Assembly (NCBI GenBank): GCA_963693315.1
Contig: OY856186.1
Span: 282,870,412-282,934,411, forward strand
Origin: Diogma glabrata
Lineage: Eukaryota; Arthropoda; Insecta; Diptera; Cylindrotomidae
Direction of reading: 5' to 3'
DNA: 64,000 nt
In this document: positions 11,888-22,310 of the stretch, piece after piece
Position numbering within the stretch: position 1 is the first letter of the stretch
How the letters are laid out: each line of letters opens with the position of its first letter
Program-made: the position numbers and the translations under genes
The notes under the pieces: model-generated
Seen by the model: the letters and a program-made list of their open reading frames with translations, nothing else
What the model was told of the DNA's origin: nothing
Database searches by the model: none

Positions 11888-12190
11888 AAAGTTATGTCCA
11901 TTACTTTTAAACCTATCTAGACAAAACGGTTATTGACACTAGTATGCATTCCTTAAATTCAATTGACTTCGTATATCCACCTCCACCGGTGGTCTCCCAG
12001 ACGTGGCAACCCACGGGGCTACATACTACTGGCGGGTCAGTACTAGTTAGATGTTTCGGTGTCTCAGGCTAATCTCATGTTGTTGGTTTGCCTGTATTTG
12101 ATTTTTCACTTTTGGTCGCCTTTTATGACAAGCAGAGATTACTGTAGAGAAATTCGTACCCGACTCTACCCGTCACATTACATTAACTAG
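11888..12190 (-). mobile_element. RTE-type LINE 5' untranslated end
   Basis: Sequence upstream of the endonuclease on the minus strand has the less AT-rich composition expected of a LINE 5' UTR, including CTCTGCTTGTCATAAAAGG near 12120-12145. The 5' edge near 12180 is approximate. The copy appears almost full length, about 4 kb including its insertion. Confidence 0.6.
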
Positions 12191-12289
12191 TAAAACTTTA
12201 AATTTCATATTTTTCTATTTATTAATTTTTATTTGAAATTTTGGAAATTTTTAACAGAAAAAAAATAAAACAAAAAAAATGCGTCCGCT

Positions 12290-12720
12290 CGCTACGATTA
12301 TTAAAAACGTACATTCATAATTTATTTGTAGAAAATTGACAGATCAGCAACATTTCGTCCGCGCTGCACGGAATTAAGTTCGTTAGTAATAGTCGAGTTG
12401 TCAATCAGTTTAACAGCTCTACGCTGAATAAAATCAAGACACTTTAAACTACTAAAATATGCTCCACCCCATATGTGACTGTGAGGACAATATTACATGC
12501 AAGGACGAATAAATGATAAATGATTTGAATATTAAAATAAGCTGTTCGCTATTAAAAAACTTACGGCATCTTCCCAAAAAGCCTAATTTTTGAACAGCGT
12601 TCTTAGCTAGGCTAAAAATTACATTTCATATTGTTTTCAACTTCTACTCCTAGTAGTCTTACAAATTCTGAAACATGAATTAACATCAACAGGGTCCATG
12701 GATATTCTAAATTTGGAAAT
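12290..12720 (-). pseudogene. CR1/Jockey-like LINE 3' fragment
   Basis: The minus strand reads, with shifts, RLLGVEVENNMK, then SLKCLDFIQRRAVKLIDN, ITNELNSVQRGRNVADLSIF. The same order is intact in the copy at 26219-27055 (IRLLGVTVSNDLLW, LLDSVQKRAIRIVGD, LTSQLDSLQHRRTVADLVVF). Heavily decayed. Confidence 0.65.
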
Positions 12721-12779
12721 TTTTAAATTGCTAAATCTAAATGAAACTCAAATGCATAATTGATTAATTTTCAATCGAG

Positions 12780-13215
12780 TTCAATATGGACCGCAAAACT
12801 TGCTCTGGTGTATCGCGATAGATTTGCTGGTTCAGGTTAAATGGATTTTATCTCTACGAAAGTTCGTTCATCCATAATGTATTCGTAGAAAATTGTCAGA
12901 TCAGCAACATTTCGTCTGTGCTGCAAGGAATCAAACTCATTATTAAGAATTTTAAAAATTTTTCACTTCACTTGTCTTTTTCCGCAAAATTTTTTGATAA
13001 GTTTTATATAAGCTCCTGAGGATAGCGTTACAGCTGAAATTAATCGGGCTACTTAAATAAATAAAATTCCAAAAATTTTGCGGAAAAAGACAAGTGTTTA
13101 AATTGAAAATTTTTTAAAATTATTAATTATGTTCCGCCAAGTACCAACAGTGTCTACCATAAACTTCATTATTAAGAGTCTAGCTGCCAATCAGTTTAAC
13201 AGCTCTAGGCTGAAT
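12780..13215 (-). pseudogene. CR1/Jockey-like LINE 3' fragment, split by a MITE
   Basis: Minus-strand pieces ILKCLDSIQPRAVKLIGS (right part, near 13150-13215) and NEFDSLQHRRNVADLTIF (left part, near 12880-12945) are consecutive in related copies but are separated here by about 200 bp containing the inverted-repeat element at 12969-13096. The motif cattattaag occurs on both sides and may be a target duplication. Confidence 0.6.
12969..13096. mobile_element. 128-bp MITE with 26-bp perfect terminal inverted repeats
   Basis: The left end starts CACTTGTCTTTTTCCGCAAA and the right end is its exact reverse complement; the match runs about 26 bp. Looser pairing continues outward into AT-rich flanks (aattttaaaaattttt versus aaaattttttaaaatt). 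The interior is non-coding. Confidence 0.7.
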
Positions 13216-13439
13216 AGAATCAAGACATTTCAATATGGAAACAATTCTATAAACAAAAGTCTATAAATTTGATGTGGAAAACCTGGAGGCATCCCCGAAA
13301 GCTTTAACTGTTTAAAGACACTGGCGACGGTTATATTGTCAATTTTTTCATCCACATATGCGTGGGAGTCATTATTCTCAGAAATGAATTTACAAAGGAT
13401 AGTTTTGATGAATTTTAAAATTTTCAAATGAATTTTATT

Positions 13440-13605
13440 AATAGTATATTTTTCAACGATGCCGAAAACAACATATTTTGAAGCGAGAGGACAGTTTATC
13501 AGCCGAGGCGATAGCCGAGGTTGATAATGGTCGCGAGATTCAAAATATGATTTTCGGCGAGTAGAAAACTGTACTTTTTCTACTACTTTTTTAAAAATTA
13601 TTATT
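13440..13605. repeat. Palindromic element with GC core
   Basis: ATAGTATATTTTTC ... GATGCCGAAAA is mirrored by TTTTCGGCG ... GTACTTTTTCTACTAC. A central cgaggcgatagccgag palindrome is flanked by acatattttga and tcaaaatatg. It shares terminal motifs and general plan with the elements at 3085, 4408, 6655 and 15571. Confidence 0.6.
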
Positions 13606-15484
13606 AATTATTAATTATTAAGCATTTTCATTTAAAATTACATACAATTCAAATTTTAAAACATATAAACATCCAAACAAAATTTTCAAATTTATATTTC
13701 TGCTATTAAAATATAGATGACTCAATATGAATAAATTATCCGATTTCTATACCCGTGTTCCTTTTAGGTAAACTTGCTACCCGAACCGAATTTTAAATGG
13801 AACGACTTAAATGTGAGGTGTATTAGATTTTTGATCTACTACAACTCAAATTCTTTCTTACCACACGTTTCCGACATTTTTTTTTTGACAATAAATTGTT
13901 TTGACAATTTTGAAAAACAATATTGCTAAACAACGTAAAAGAAAATTATTAGTTTGAAGAAATTTTAAGTTTAAATTTTATTTTGAGTTTGTTAAATTTA
14001 AGAAAATTAATTGAATATTAAAAAATTTATGAAAATTAAAATTATGATTCATGCAAAATATAAACAAATTAAAGAAAGCTGGACAGAAATATGACATTTA
14101 GGCTAGAAATTCTAAATTTGTATAAGCATTAGGGCAAACATATTTGAAATTATTCTCTAAACTGACAAAAACTCTGGCGGTGAATAGAAGCGTAAGTTTG
14201 TCACGTAGCTTTACCATCATTTGATATGGTTAACTTGAAAACGAAATTTAGTACAAAAGTAAAGGAAAATGTGGTAAATGGAACACACTTTATGTTATAA
14301 ATAAAACCGTCTTTAGTTACAAGCCTGATTGTCCTTTCGTTCAAAAAAATCGTCAACTGTATACATATACATATATTTATTCTATTTTCACTACAAAATT
14401 CTATAATTTTATTCTATTTGGTCTATAAAGTCCCTAAAATCATTTAATAACACATCTTTAAAGGTTTATTGTTTTTTGCATTTGGCGTCTAGTAGGCTTA
14501 TAAGTAAAAGCGGTTTTCTAATAAACAAAATCAAATTTAAAAATTTTATTATTATTTCTAAAATAAAAACAACAGTTTTGATTTAGTTTTTGAATGGGGA
14601 TGTTGTTACGTAAATTCCTGATATATTTTAAAACAACGTAAAATATTTTATGTAAATAAATATTTTTTTTTTGTTTTTCTTAAATAAATAGGTGAAATCA
14701 TTTTTTTATAAATATCTTAATACCAACTGTTTGTTACCATACTATTTAAAAAGAATATGTGAATCTTATATAGTTAACTATCATATTATTTTTACATTTT
14801 TAATGTAAATTGTCCGTAAATAATTCTAAAATTAATTAACGTCATCTTCCCAAGAAAGACAAATTAACACTAAAAATTATTTCATTCAATTAATTGATTC
14901 TCTTAACGGGTGTTCTAGGATGATTTATTCTAGTTAAGAAATTAGAAAATAGATGACTTTTAAAAAATTACTTTCGTCACTAGGTACGAAAGTAATTTGT
15001 ATAGGTTTTTTTATCACTGGTGACGAAAAAGAAACTTTCGATGCAATGAACAAACATCGAAAGTAGATTTTTTAAGTTGTGTAGTAGAAAAAAGAATTTT
15101 GAATTGTTTTAAACAGTTTTTCAGCCATTTTTTATGTATTATTTATTCAACTTTAAATTACGATATTTGAGCATCATGGCCATAATCAATTTTATAAAGG
15201 ACAGTTTGAGAAATAAATAGAATGACTGATAAATCTAGCTGGGCGTGCATTCTGTGAAAAGCGACGAATTACGAACACTCCAATAAATATTTGTCATCCA
15301 AGATGCAGCAACAAAAATCGCATTAACTTAACGCATTAACTTAAACTTAATTAATATTATATTTTTGTTAATATTTTTATTTCAATTTAATCTTTAAGAA
15401 TTTTATTGTAGATTTTAATTTTTGTTAATAAAATTCTGCAAACGTTTGTTTTTATGTTATTTGTAATAATTGTATTTTTTAATA
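13606..15484. other. AT-rich, no gene
   Basis: No recognised coding sequence. A small foldback at about 14955-15080 carries actttcgtcac / gtgacgaaa and cgaaagta motifs. Nothing else can be supported. Confidence 0.5.
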
Positions 15485-15568
15485 TTACAAAAAGCTTGGC
15501 ACGTGAGCAATTTTATAAAGAGATTGTATTTTTTGGCACGCGTACTGAAAAAGGTTCGCCACCCCTGG
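15485..15568 (-). mobile_element. hAT-type terminal end
   Basis: Read on the minus strand, 15568-15553 is CCAGGGGTGGCGAACC, a classic hAT terminal sequence. It is followed by a cacgtgccaagc region comparable to tcctggcacgtgaag after the hAT end at 6768. It directly abuts a palindromic repeat copy, suggesting insertion at its edge. No transposase could be recognised further left. Confidence 0.5.
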
Positions 15569-15570
15569 TA

Positions 15571-15950
15571 TATATAATAGCACATTTTGCAACACGAGAT
15601 GAAAACGCTGCTTTTTTGTGAGTGAAAATTTGTTCACGAGACGGGTTAGCATCAAGTGGGGAAATTTCACGAACATAAAATGTTTTATCTCGCGTAGGAA
15701 ATACAATTTTTTCTATGATAGTAAATATATAAACGAAATTTATTAGAAATTATTAAATTAGAAATCAGCAAAATAACATTAAAAATTCATATTCTATTTT
15801 TTCATGGTTCCTTTGGGTTAAACACTTTGTAAAATTACATTAAAATACCATAGCAAGTGTAATTTTTATGCATCGTAAATGATTTTACACTACTGAGAAA
15901 AAAAGTAACTTTCATATGCTATCGTAGAAAAAGTTATTTGTTTGTCTTTG
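15571..15950. repeat. Dispersed palindromic repeat, copy 3
   Basis: Aligns by eye with 3090-3435: ACGAGATGAAAACG, GTGAGTGAAAATTTGTTCAC, AATACAATTTTTTCTATGAT, ATTCATATTCTATTTTTTCA and CTTTGTAAAATTACATT occur in the same order and spacing. Non-coding. Confidence 0.7.
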
Positions 15951-16564
15951 GTAATGGAAATAAGATATGTATTGCTTTTTTGAAAACACAAAAGTTGTAT
16001 CATTGATGATGTCGTTTTCATCTATAACCTGCTTATGCTATATTTTTATTTTTATTCCAAAATTTAAATTAATTTGTACTCTATGAAATATATTTTGTAT
16101 AACATGCCAACGATAATTTTCAAAAATTTATATACAAAATAAAAAAAAAATTGTATTGAAATTTTGTTGTTTGCAAATTCATACACACTAAGTTTACACC
16201 ATGGTAGTATAATAGAATAATAGCAAATAGCTATTAAACTATTATGGTGTAAACGGATAGAATAATACCTTTTTACTTTGACAGATAGTTATTTGATATT
16301 TTGCATTTGATTGATAGTATAATAGTATATTCAAAAAAATTGTAACGGTCAAAACGTTAAATGTAAAAGACAATTTCATGCGATTGTAAAAATGTGCAAC
16401 ATCAAAATCACTCAAAATTTAGTTTTAATTTTAAATTAATATATTAGTTTATAACTTTTTGTTGAAATACTTTGATAAGATTTCAACAAAAAAAATTTTT
16501 TTTCGATTGATAAGATTTTATGTTCAAATTTGAAATACGTTAGCCGTATTCTATCTGTCAATAT

Positions 16565-17249
16565 TGTTACGATTGCAGAAAAATCTAGACGATTACAGAA
16601 AGATCTAAACGATTACGGTCACTTCCAGGAAAATAAAATCAACAAAACACAACAGAAAGTGAATGAAATAGTGTTGTTGTTGTTGTATATGTTCTTAGAA
16701 TTAAGGTCTATTTGTTTTATGATTTTATAAATCAAATCAACGTAACGTAAAATAATCGAATATTCTAATATTTTCTCAAGGTTTCTAAAAAGTTACCTAG
16801 AAATTTCTAGAGATTAAGCAGAAGGTATATAAGGAAATTGTTTCTTGTAGTTTTTAATTAGTTTATTTTAAACCTGCGATTGTGAAGTTAAAAATTATAA
16901 AAGTGATCTTTAAATTAGTTTTTGTGTAAAGTTTTTGTAAATAAAGTTATAAGTGTTATTGAATAGAAATAATTTGTGTATTATTTTGAACGTTGAGTTA
17001 CTGGAAATTTCTACAATAAACCGTTGGAGTTTCGAAGCTGTTGGAAGAATATTCTAGTTAAGAATATTGTTTGCTGCATTGTTTTGCTGCATTTGTTTGC
17101 TGTTGTTGTGAAACAATTAAGGTGTTGAATACTTAATAAAACCTGGTGTGTTTGCTTACTAATCAGTGATCGAACTCAGAAGAGATTGGAATTGCGTTTA
17201 TCGAATTGTGAGCTAGGCCAATACGAAGGAAGTTTGGAAAAACGTAACA
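16565..17249 (+). repeat. Gypsy element 5' LTR (685 bp)
   Basis: Begins TGTTACG and ends CGTAACA, a perfect 7-bp inverted terminus. The flanking ATAT just left of it is repeated right of the 3' LTR, giving a 4-bp target duplication. The LTR contains a TATA box (TATATAAGG, about 16826) and AATAAA (about 16940), consistent with a U3-R-U5 order. It differs from the 3' LTR by about one 15-bp indel near 17085-17100 and at least one substitution (gctaggcc versus gctagacc), so the insertion is young. Confidence 0.9.
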
Positions 17250-17268
17250 TTGGTGACAGCGGTGGGAT
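17250..17268 (+). promoter_or_regulatory. Primer binding site of the Gypsy element
   Basis: TGGTGACAGCGGTGGGAT starts one base after the LTR end. Its TGG start is what a tRNA 3' CCA end pairs with. The donor tRNA was not determined. Confidence 0.7.
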
Positions 17269-17284
17269 TAGTTAGCTGTTAATA

Positions 17285-18697
17285 ATGGTTTTATTAAGTG
17301 AACTGAAGGTTCCTGAGTTAAAGAAGGAACTAGAACAACGTGGATTGTCAACAAGCGGAAATAAAACTGAATTAACGATACGGCTTCGAGAAGCTATGGA
17401 AGCTAGTGGAGTAGTTGTGGAAAGTTACCAGTTTGGAGTGATTAGTCCAAATAATGATCTAGTGGCAGTTGATGAGGAGAAAAGTTTTGTTGCGGAAACA
17501 ACAACTTCATTGCCATCTGGAAATTGTGATTTTACACAGTTAATGGCTATGATGCAACAGATAAGTTTGACCATCAGTCAACAAATGGCTGCAAATAAGG
17601 AAGAGATCAGCTGCAACATCAATCAACAAATGGCTTCTACCAAGGAAGAAATCAGTAGTAACATCAATCAACAGCTGGAAATAGTCAACAATAACATGGC
17701 TACAACCAAGGAAGAGATCAGTTTGAACGTCAAGCAAATAATGGACGAGAAACTTCTCGAAATATCTACTACGTTACGGGAGGAAGTAGGCAGAGTTCAT
17801 CAAGAGGTGAAAGAGCTAGAGCAGAAAGTACTTGATGAAAACAAAAAGGTACTTGCAAAAGTAGATGATTTCGAGAAACGGTTGCAAGATGTTGAAACGA
17901 ATAAAGTCACTTCACATGTGGTACAACAAATAGCAAATATTAAACTAAAGCCACCATCGTATGACGGTACCACATCTTTCGGCATCTTCAAGTTCCAGTT
18001 CGAGACCGCAGCTGATCAAAATGTTTGGAACGCTGAAAATCGTCTTGCTGCATTGATAGTTGCGCTTAAAGGTGAAGCAGCTGAAGCATTACAGGCAGAA
18101 AACGATCGCAAAAGTTATGCTGAAGTGATGAATGCGTTGGAACGAAAATATGGCAGCGACCACAAAAAGGAGCTATACCGGATCGAGTTAAAGGGTCGCT
18201 TGCAACGGAATGGAGAAAGCATTCAGGACTATTCTTCGGCAGTAGAACGCCTTGTACATTTGGCACACTCGAATACTCCACCGAATTTTATGGAGAAAAT
18301 GAAGATCGAGGCGTTTACTGGTGGTATTCGTGATCCAGAAACACGAAAAGCAGTAATGTTGTCGTCAAAAGCAACATTCGCAGAAACTATTGCTTATGCC
18401 TTAACAAATGAAACTGCGCAAGCAATTATTAAACCATCAATTAAAATACGTCGGGTGGAGTTGGCTGATGAAAACAACTACAAGTCAAGACCACGAGAGA
18501 GTATCAGAAGTGATAGAATACGATGCTGTTTATGTGGCAAGTTGGGCCATATTTCGAGGGAATGCAGAGATGTGAGAAGGAAACGAACAAGATCAGCATC
18601 GCCTATGCAGCGACGTCCAGCAGAAGAACGGGTGCAGCAAGCTAGGGAAGACGATGGAGCATCGCCGCATCAGTTAAACTACAACGAGTCAGCCTAA
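17285..18697 (+). CDS. gag: Gypsy Gag with N-terminal SAP motif
   Basis: An intact 470-residue ORF from an ATG 35 bp after the LTR. Residues about 1-37 (SELKVPELKKELEQRGLSTS, GNKTELTIRLREAM) fit the SAP helix-extended-loop-helix motif, normally a DNA-binding module and unusual in Gag. Residues about 95-180 are a coiled coil with three imperfect repeats around the phrase KEEIS.NI. A retrotransposon-type capsid region follows (PPSYDGTTSFGIFKFQFE ... LKGEAAEAL). A zinc knuckle (CLCGKLGHISREC, of the form C-x2-C-x4-H-x4-C counting the preceding Cys) lies near residue 417. Gag forms the particle and binds RNA. It ends TAA at 18695-18697, overlapping pol. Confidence 0.93.
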   Translation: MVLLSELKVPELKKELEQRGLSTSGNKTELTIRLREAMEASGVVVESYQFGVISPNNDLVAVDEEKSFVAETTTSLPSGNCDFTQLMAMMQQISLTISQQMAANKEEISCNINQQMASTKEEISSNINQQLEIVNNNMATTKEEISLNVKQIMDEKLLEISTTLREEVGRVHQEVKELEQKVLDENKKVLAKVDDFEKRLQDVETNKVTSHVVQQIANIKLKPPSYDGTTSFGIFKFQFETAADQNVWNAENRLAALIVALKGEAAEALQAENDRKSYAEVMNALERKYGSDHKKELYRIELKGRLQRNGESIQDYSSAVERLVHLAHSNTPPNFMEKMKIEAFTGGIRDPETRKAVMLSSKATFAETIAYALTNETAQAIIKPSIKIRRVELADENNYKSRPRESIRSDRIRCCLCGKLGHISRECRDVRRKRTRSASPMQRRPAEERVQQAREDDGASPHQLNYNESA

Positions 18698-21600
18698 AGG
18701 GGCGTAGGCTGGCTCCCACAATCGATTGCCCCATAACCTTCATCCATGTTTCGAGATTGACAAGGGGAGGTGACAGCCTTACTGCTAGGGCTAATATTGA
18801 TGGAAAAAGTTGTGTCATCACGTTAGATACGGGAGCAACAAATACAATTGTCCGCACTGATATTGTGAAAGGGAAACTAAAACCAGCAGGGAGATACCGG
18901 ATGCAGACAGTTACTGGCGAAAGTGCAAGTATTAAAGGAAAGAAAGTGGTCAACTTTGAAATCGGGAATACTCACTTTCAACATGAAGTGGTTGTAGCTG
19001 ACATTGTGGATGAAGTCATCCTGGGAATGGACTTCATGAGGCCAAATGGATTCGTTATTGATGCTGGCAAAGGAGTGCTAACGTACGGAAATGTTGAGTT
19101 GCCACTCCAGTTTATTGGTGAAGATTCAAATTGTGTCCGTCGAATAATATTGGATCACAGAGAAAAGCTGCCACCCCAATCAGAAACAATCATTTGGGGA
19201 AAATTGGAAGGAGGTTCTGGGTCACCCAGGTTGTGGGTTGTAGAGGCCAACAAAGAAGAACATCAAAATTGTAAAGAAGTCGTTATAGGGAAAACCTTAG
19301 TTAGATCGGATGCTGATTACAAAATACCAGTAAGAGTTTTAAATCTGTCAGATATCCAGAAAACAATGAAGAAAGGATCAATCATAGGACAATGTAAAGA
19401 GGTAGCTAAAATAATAAAGTGCGAGCAGAAAAACATCAATTGCTCGGTCAACACAAAACAACAAAAGGCAGAAATGGAACAACTTGTGCAGAAATGGACA
19501 GAAGGGCTTTCAGAAGAGCAGAAGAAAGCAGTACGTCAATTGTTGGAGCAACACAAGTCTGTATTCTGCAGTTCACCTGAAGGAAATGGCAGAACCAATA
19601 TGGTGAAACATCGTATTGATACCGGAGCAGAAAAGCCGATACGTCAAGCACCAAGGAGATTACCATTGGCTAAAAGAGAGGAAGCTGATAAAATGGTAAG
19701 AGATATGAAAGAAGCTGGTGTAATTGAGCTTTCAGACAGTCCCTGGAGCTCACCTGTGGTGTTGGTTGGCAAGAAAGATGGGAGCTTGAGATTTTGTGTT
19801 GACTACAGGAAACTAAACATAGTTACTAAGAAGGATAGCTACCCATTGCCTAGGATTGATGATACACTAGATACATTATCGGGTTCAAGATTGTTTTCAA
19901 CACTGGATCTGCAGAGTGGTTACTGGCAGGTGGAAGTTGCAGAGGAAGATCGGGAGAAAACGGCGTTCAGTGTAGGTAATGGACTATGGCAATTTAATGT
20001 CATGCCATTTGGGTTATGCAACGCTCCCGCAACTTTCGAGAGATTAATGGAACGGGTACTTAAAGGCTTGCACTGGAAAACATGCCTTGTATATTTGGAT
20101 GACATCATCGTCATGGGTAAAAACTTTGATGACCACTTGAAGAACTTGGCGGAGGTACTGGAAAGGTTGCAAGCAGCTGGTTTAAAATTAAGTCCCAAAA
20201 AGTGTTCACTTTTCAAGGAAGAAGTAAAATATTTGGGACACAAGGTTACGGCAATGGGAATTCATACAGATTCCGACAAGATTGCAGCAGTTATGAACTG
20301 GCCAAGACCAAAGAATCTACATGAACTACGAAGCTTCCTTGGATTGTGCACATATTACAGACGGTTTGTGCCAGGATTCGCCAACGTTGCCAAAAGTCTG
20401 CATGAGTTAACAAGAAAAGATAAAGCATTTGAATGGAATGAACCTCAGGAACAAGCATTTGTGGAGCTCCGAAGGAGATTGTGTACGGCTCCAATTCTAT
20501 CCTATCCTATACCAAATGTTCAGTTTATTTTGGATACTGATGCCAGTAATGAAGGTATAGGAGGAGTATTGTCGCAGAAAATAGATGGTCAGGAAAAGGT
20601 GATAGCTTATTTCTCGAAAATGTTATCAAAGCCGGAGCGAAATTATTGTGTTACCCGGAAGGAGTTATTGGCCATTATGGAATGCGTCAAACATTTTCAT
20701 AAATACTTGTATGGTCAGAAATTTCATCTCAGAACTGACCATGGTGCGTTAAGGTGGTTACTCCAGTTCAAAAATCCAGAGGGACAAGTAGCACGTTGGA
20801 TCGAACGGTTGCAGGCGTACGATTTGGACATTGAACATCGAAAGGGTACTGCACATGGGAACGCTGATGCATTATCGAGACGACCCTGTGAAGTTGAATG
20901 CAAGCATTGCAGTCGTCAAGAAAATAAGGAGAACATCATCGATGTACGATTACTACAAGTGCTACCTGACGATGAATGGACAGCTGAAGCCATAAGAAAA
21001 GATCAATTAGAAGATCCGGATATTGCACCCATCATCGAGTTCAAGGAAAAGGGTTGCAAACCAGTATGGGGAGAAATTTCTGATAAAACTCCAACTTTGA
21101 AGGCGTACTGGGCGCAATGGGACAGTCTCCAGTTAGAGAATGGATGCTTAAAGAGAATATGGGAAAGCTCAGATGGCAAGATAAAGCAATCCCTTACAGT
21201 GGTACCAAAAGGGAAAATAGAAGCAGTACTGAAGGAGTATCACGAAGGAACGAGTGGAGGTCACCTTGGGATCAATAAGACTCTTGCAAAAATACGACAA
21301 CGGTTTTATTGGTCAGGGACTCGGCAATCAATTGTGGAGTGGTGTCAAAAATGCGATAAATGTGCGGCGGTGAAAGGACCCGTACGAAGAAGTCATGGAA
21401 AAATGAAGCAATACAATGTAGGTGCTCCATTTGAAAGGATCGCAATGGATGTAGCGGGACCATTTCCAACAACTGATAATCAGAATAAATATGTGCTTGT
21501 GATCATGGACTACTTCAGTAAGTGGCCGGAAGTGTGTGCGATTCCCAACCAGGAAGCAACCACAATCGCTGAAGCTGTGATAAATAATTGGATTAGCCGC

Positions 21601-22299
21601 TATGGAGTTCCTATGGAGATCCACACCGATCAGGGACGGAACTTCGAGTCAGCTGTATTCCAGGAAATTTGTCAAATGCTGGGGATTAACAAAACGAGGA
21701 CGACAGCTTCACATCCACAGTCAGATGGGATGGTTGAGAGATTCAATGCTACTTTGGAGGAATTTCTAGCAAAAGTGGTCAGTAAGAATCAACGTAACTG
21801 CGATCAACACATTCCTTTATTTTTGATGGCATACAGATCAGCAGCTCATGACACCACGACCATGACACCAGCTCAAACTATTTTTGGAAGTGATTTAAGA
21901 CTTCCTGGTGACCTCAAATTTGGAGCGGTACCATCAACATCATTGTCTGCGCAAGAATACGTCAACCGAATCAGGAAGAACCTTGAGGATATTCACAATC
22001 TTGTTCGGCAGAAGATACAACTGACCAGTGATAAAATGAAAGCCCGATATGATATACGATCTAATAATAAAGGTTTCGAAGAAGGACAATTAGTATGGCT
22101 ACACAACCCACAACGAAAACGAGGGTTATCACCAAAACTGCAAGCTGCATGGGAAGGACCTTACAACATTATAACGAAGTTGAATGACGTAGTTTATAGA
22201 ATTAAGAAAGGCCATCGAGGCAAAGCGAAAGTAGTATATTTGGAAAGATTGGCCTTATACAAAGGAGAGCTAGATCCTGTTCGGGACGAACAGGCTTAA
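18646..22299 (+). CDS. pol: Gypsy Pol polyprotein (protease, RT, RNase H, integrase)
   Basis: The frame is open from 18646 in the -1 frame relative to gag, so translation is expected as a Gag-Pol fusion rather than from its own start. Domains in order: aspartic protease (LDTGATNTIV, near 18828), RT (FCVDYRKLN; LYLDD-type motif VYLDDIIV at about 20090), RNase H (DTDASNEGIGG; RTDHGALRWLL), integrase zinc finger (H-x-H ... CQKCDKC, about 21240-21365) and DDE core (MDVAGPFP, HTDQGRNF, VERFNATLEEF, with D to E spacing of 35 residues). A GPY-like module (WEGPYNIITKL) follows. No chromodomain or env. All catalytic residues are present, so this copy looks coding-competent. Confidence 0.95.
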   Translation, partial: GRRWSIAASVKLQRVSLKGRRLAPTIDCPITFIHVSRLTRGGDSLTARANIDGKSCVITLDTGATNTIVRTDIVKGKLKPAGRYRMQTVTGESASIKGKKVVNFEIGNTHFQHEVVVADIVDEVILGMDFMRPNGFVIDAGKGVLTYGNVELPLQFIGEDSNCVRRIILDHREKLPPQSETIIWGKLEGGSGSPRLWVVEANKEEHQNCKEVVIGKTLVRSDADYKIPVRVLNLSDIQKTMKKGSIIGQCKEVAKIIKCEQKNINCSVNTKQQKAEMEQLVQKWTEGLSEEQKKAVRQLLEQHKSVFCSSPEGNGRTNMVKHRIDTGAEKPIRQAPRRLPLAKREEADKMVRDMKEAGVIELSDSPWSSPVVLVGKKDGSLRFCVDYRKLNIVTKKDSYPLPRIDDTLDTLSGSRLFSTLDLQSGYWQVEVAEEDREKTAFSVGNGLWQFNVMPFGLCNAPATFERLMERVLKGLHWKTCLVYLDDIIVMGKNFDDHLKNLAEVLERLQAAGLKLSPKKCSLFKEEVKYLGHKVTAMGIHTDSDKIAAVMNWPRPKNLHELRSFLGLCTYYRRFVPGFANVAKSLHELTRKDKAFEWNEPQEQAFVELRRRLCTAPILSYPIPNVQFILDTDASNEGIGGVLSQKIDGQEKVIAYFSKMLSKPERNYCVTRKELLAIMECVKHFHKYLYGQKFHLRTDHGALRWLLQFKNPEGQVARWIERLQAYDLDIEHRKGTAHGNADALSRRPCEVECKHCSRQENKENIIDVRLLQVLPDDEWTAEAIRKDQLEDPDIAPIIEFKEKGCKPVWGEISDKTPTLKAYWAQWDSLQLENGCLKRIWESSDGKIKQSLTVVPKGKIEAVLKEYHEGTSGGHLGINKTLAKIRQRFYWSGTRQSIVEWCQKCDKCAAVKGPVRRSHGKMKQYNVGAPFERIAMDVAGPFPTTDNQNKYVLVIMDYFSKWPEVCAIPNQEATTIAEAVINNWISRYGVPMEIHTDQGRNFESAVFQEICQMLGINKTRTTASHPQSDGMVERFNATLEEFLAKVVSKNQRNCDQHIPLFLMAYRSAAHDTTTMTPAQTIFGSDLRLPGDLKFGAVPSTSLSAQEYVNRIRKNLEDIHNLVRQKIQLTSDKMKARYDIRSNNKGFEEGQLVWLHNPQRKRGLSPKLQAAWEGPYNIITKLNDVVYRIKKGHRGKAKVVYLERLALYKGELDPVRDEQA
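18673..18715 (+). promoter_or_regulatory. -1 ribosomal frameshift signal, Gypsy gag/pol
   Basis: The slippery heptamer G TTA AAC (18673-18679) is in the correct phase with Gag codons. After a 6-nt spacer, an 11-bp stem pairs GAGTCAGCCTA (18686-18696) with TAGGCTGGCTC (18705-18715), with one G-T wobble and an 8-nt loop. Pol lies in the -1 frame and is open from 18646. GUUAAAC is a known functional slip site in arteriviruses. Function here is inferred. Confidence 0.75.
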
Positions 22300-22310
22300 G
22301 TGGAGGGTAT
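22300..22310 (+). promoter_or_regulatory. Polypurine tract of the Gypsy element
   Basis: GTGGAGGGTAT immediately precedes the 3' LTR, in the position where plus-strand DNA synthesis is primed. Confidence 0.6.

Noticed and set aside
13230..13427. 65-residue minus-strand ORF resembling an RT linker
   Set aside because: Similarity to LINE RT (LKLSGMPPGFPH) is too weak to support a call.
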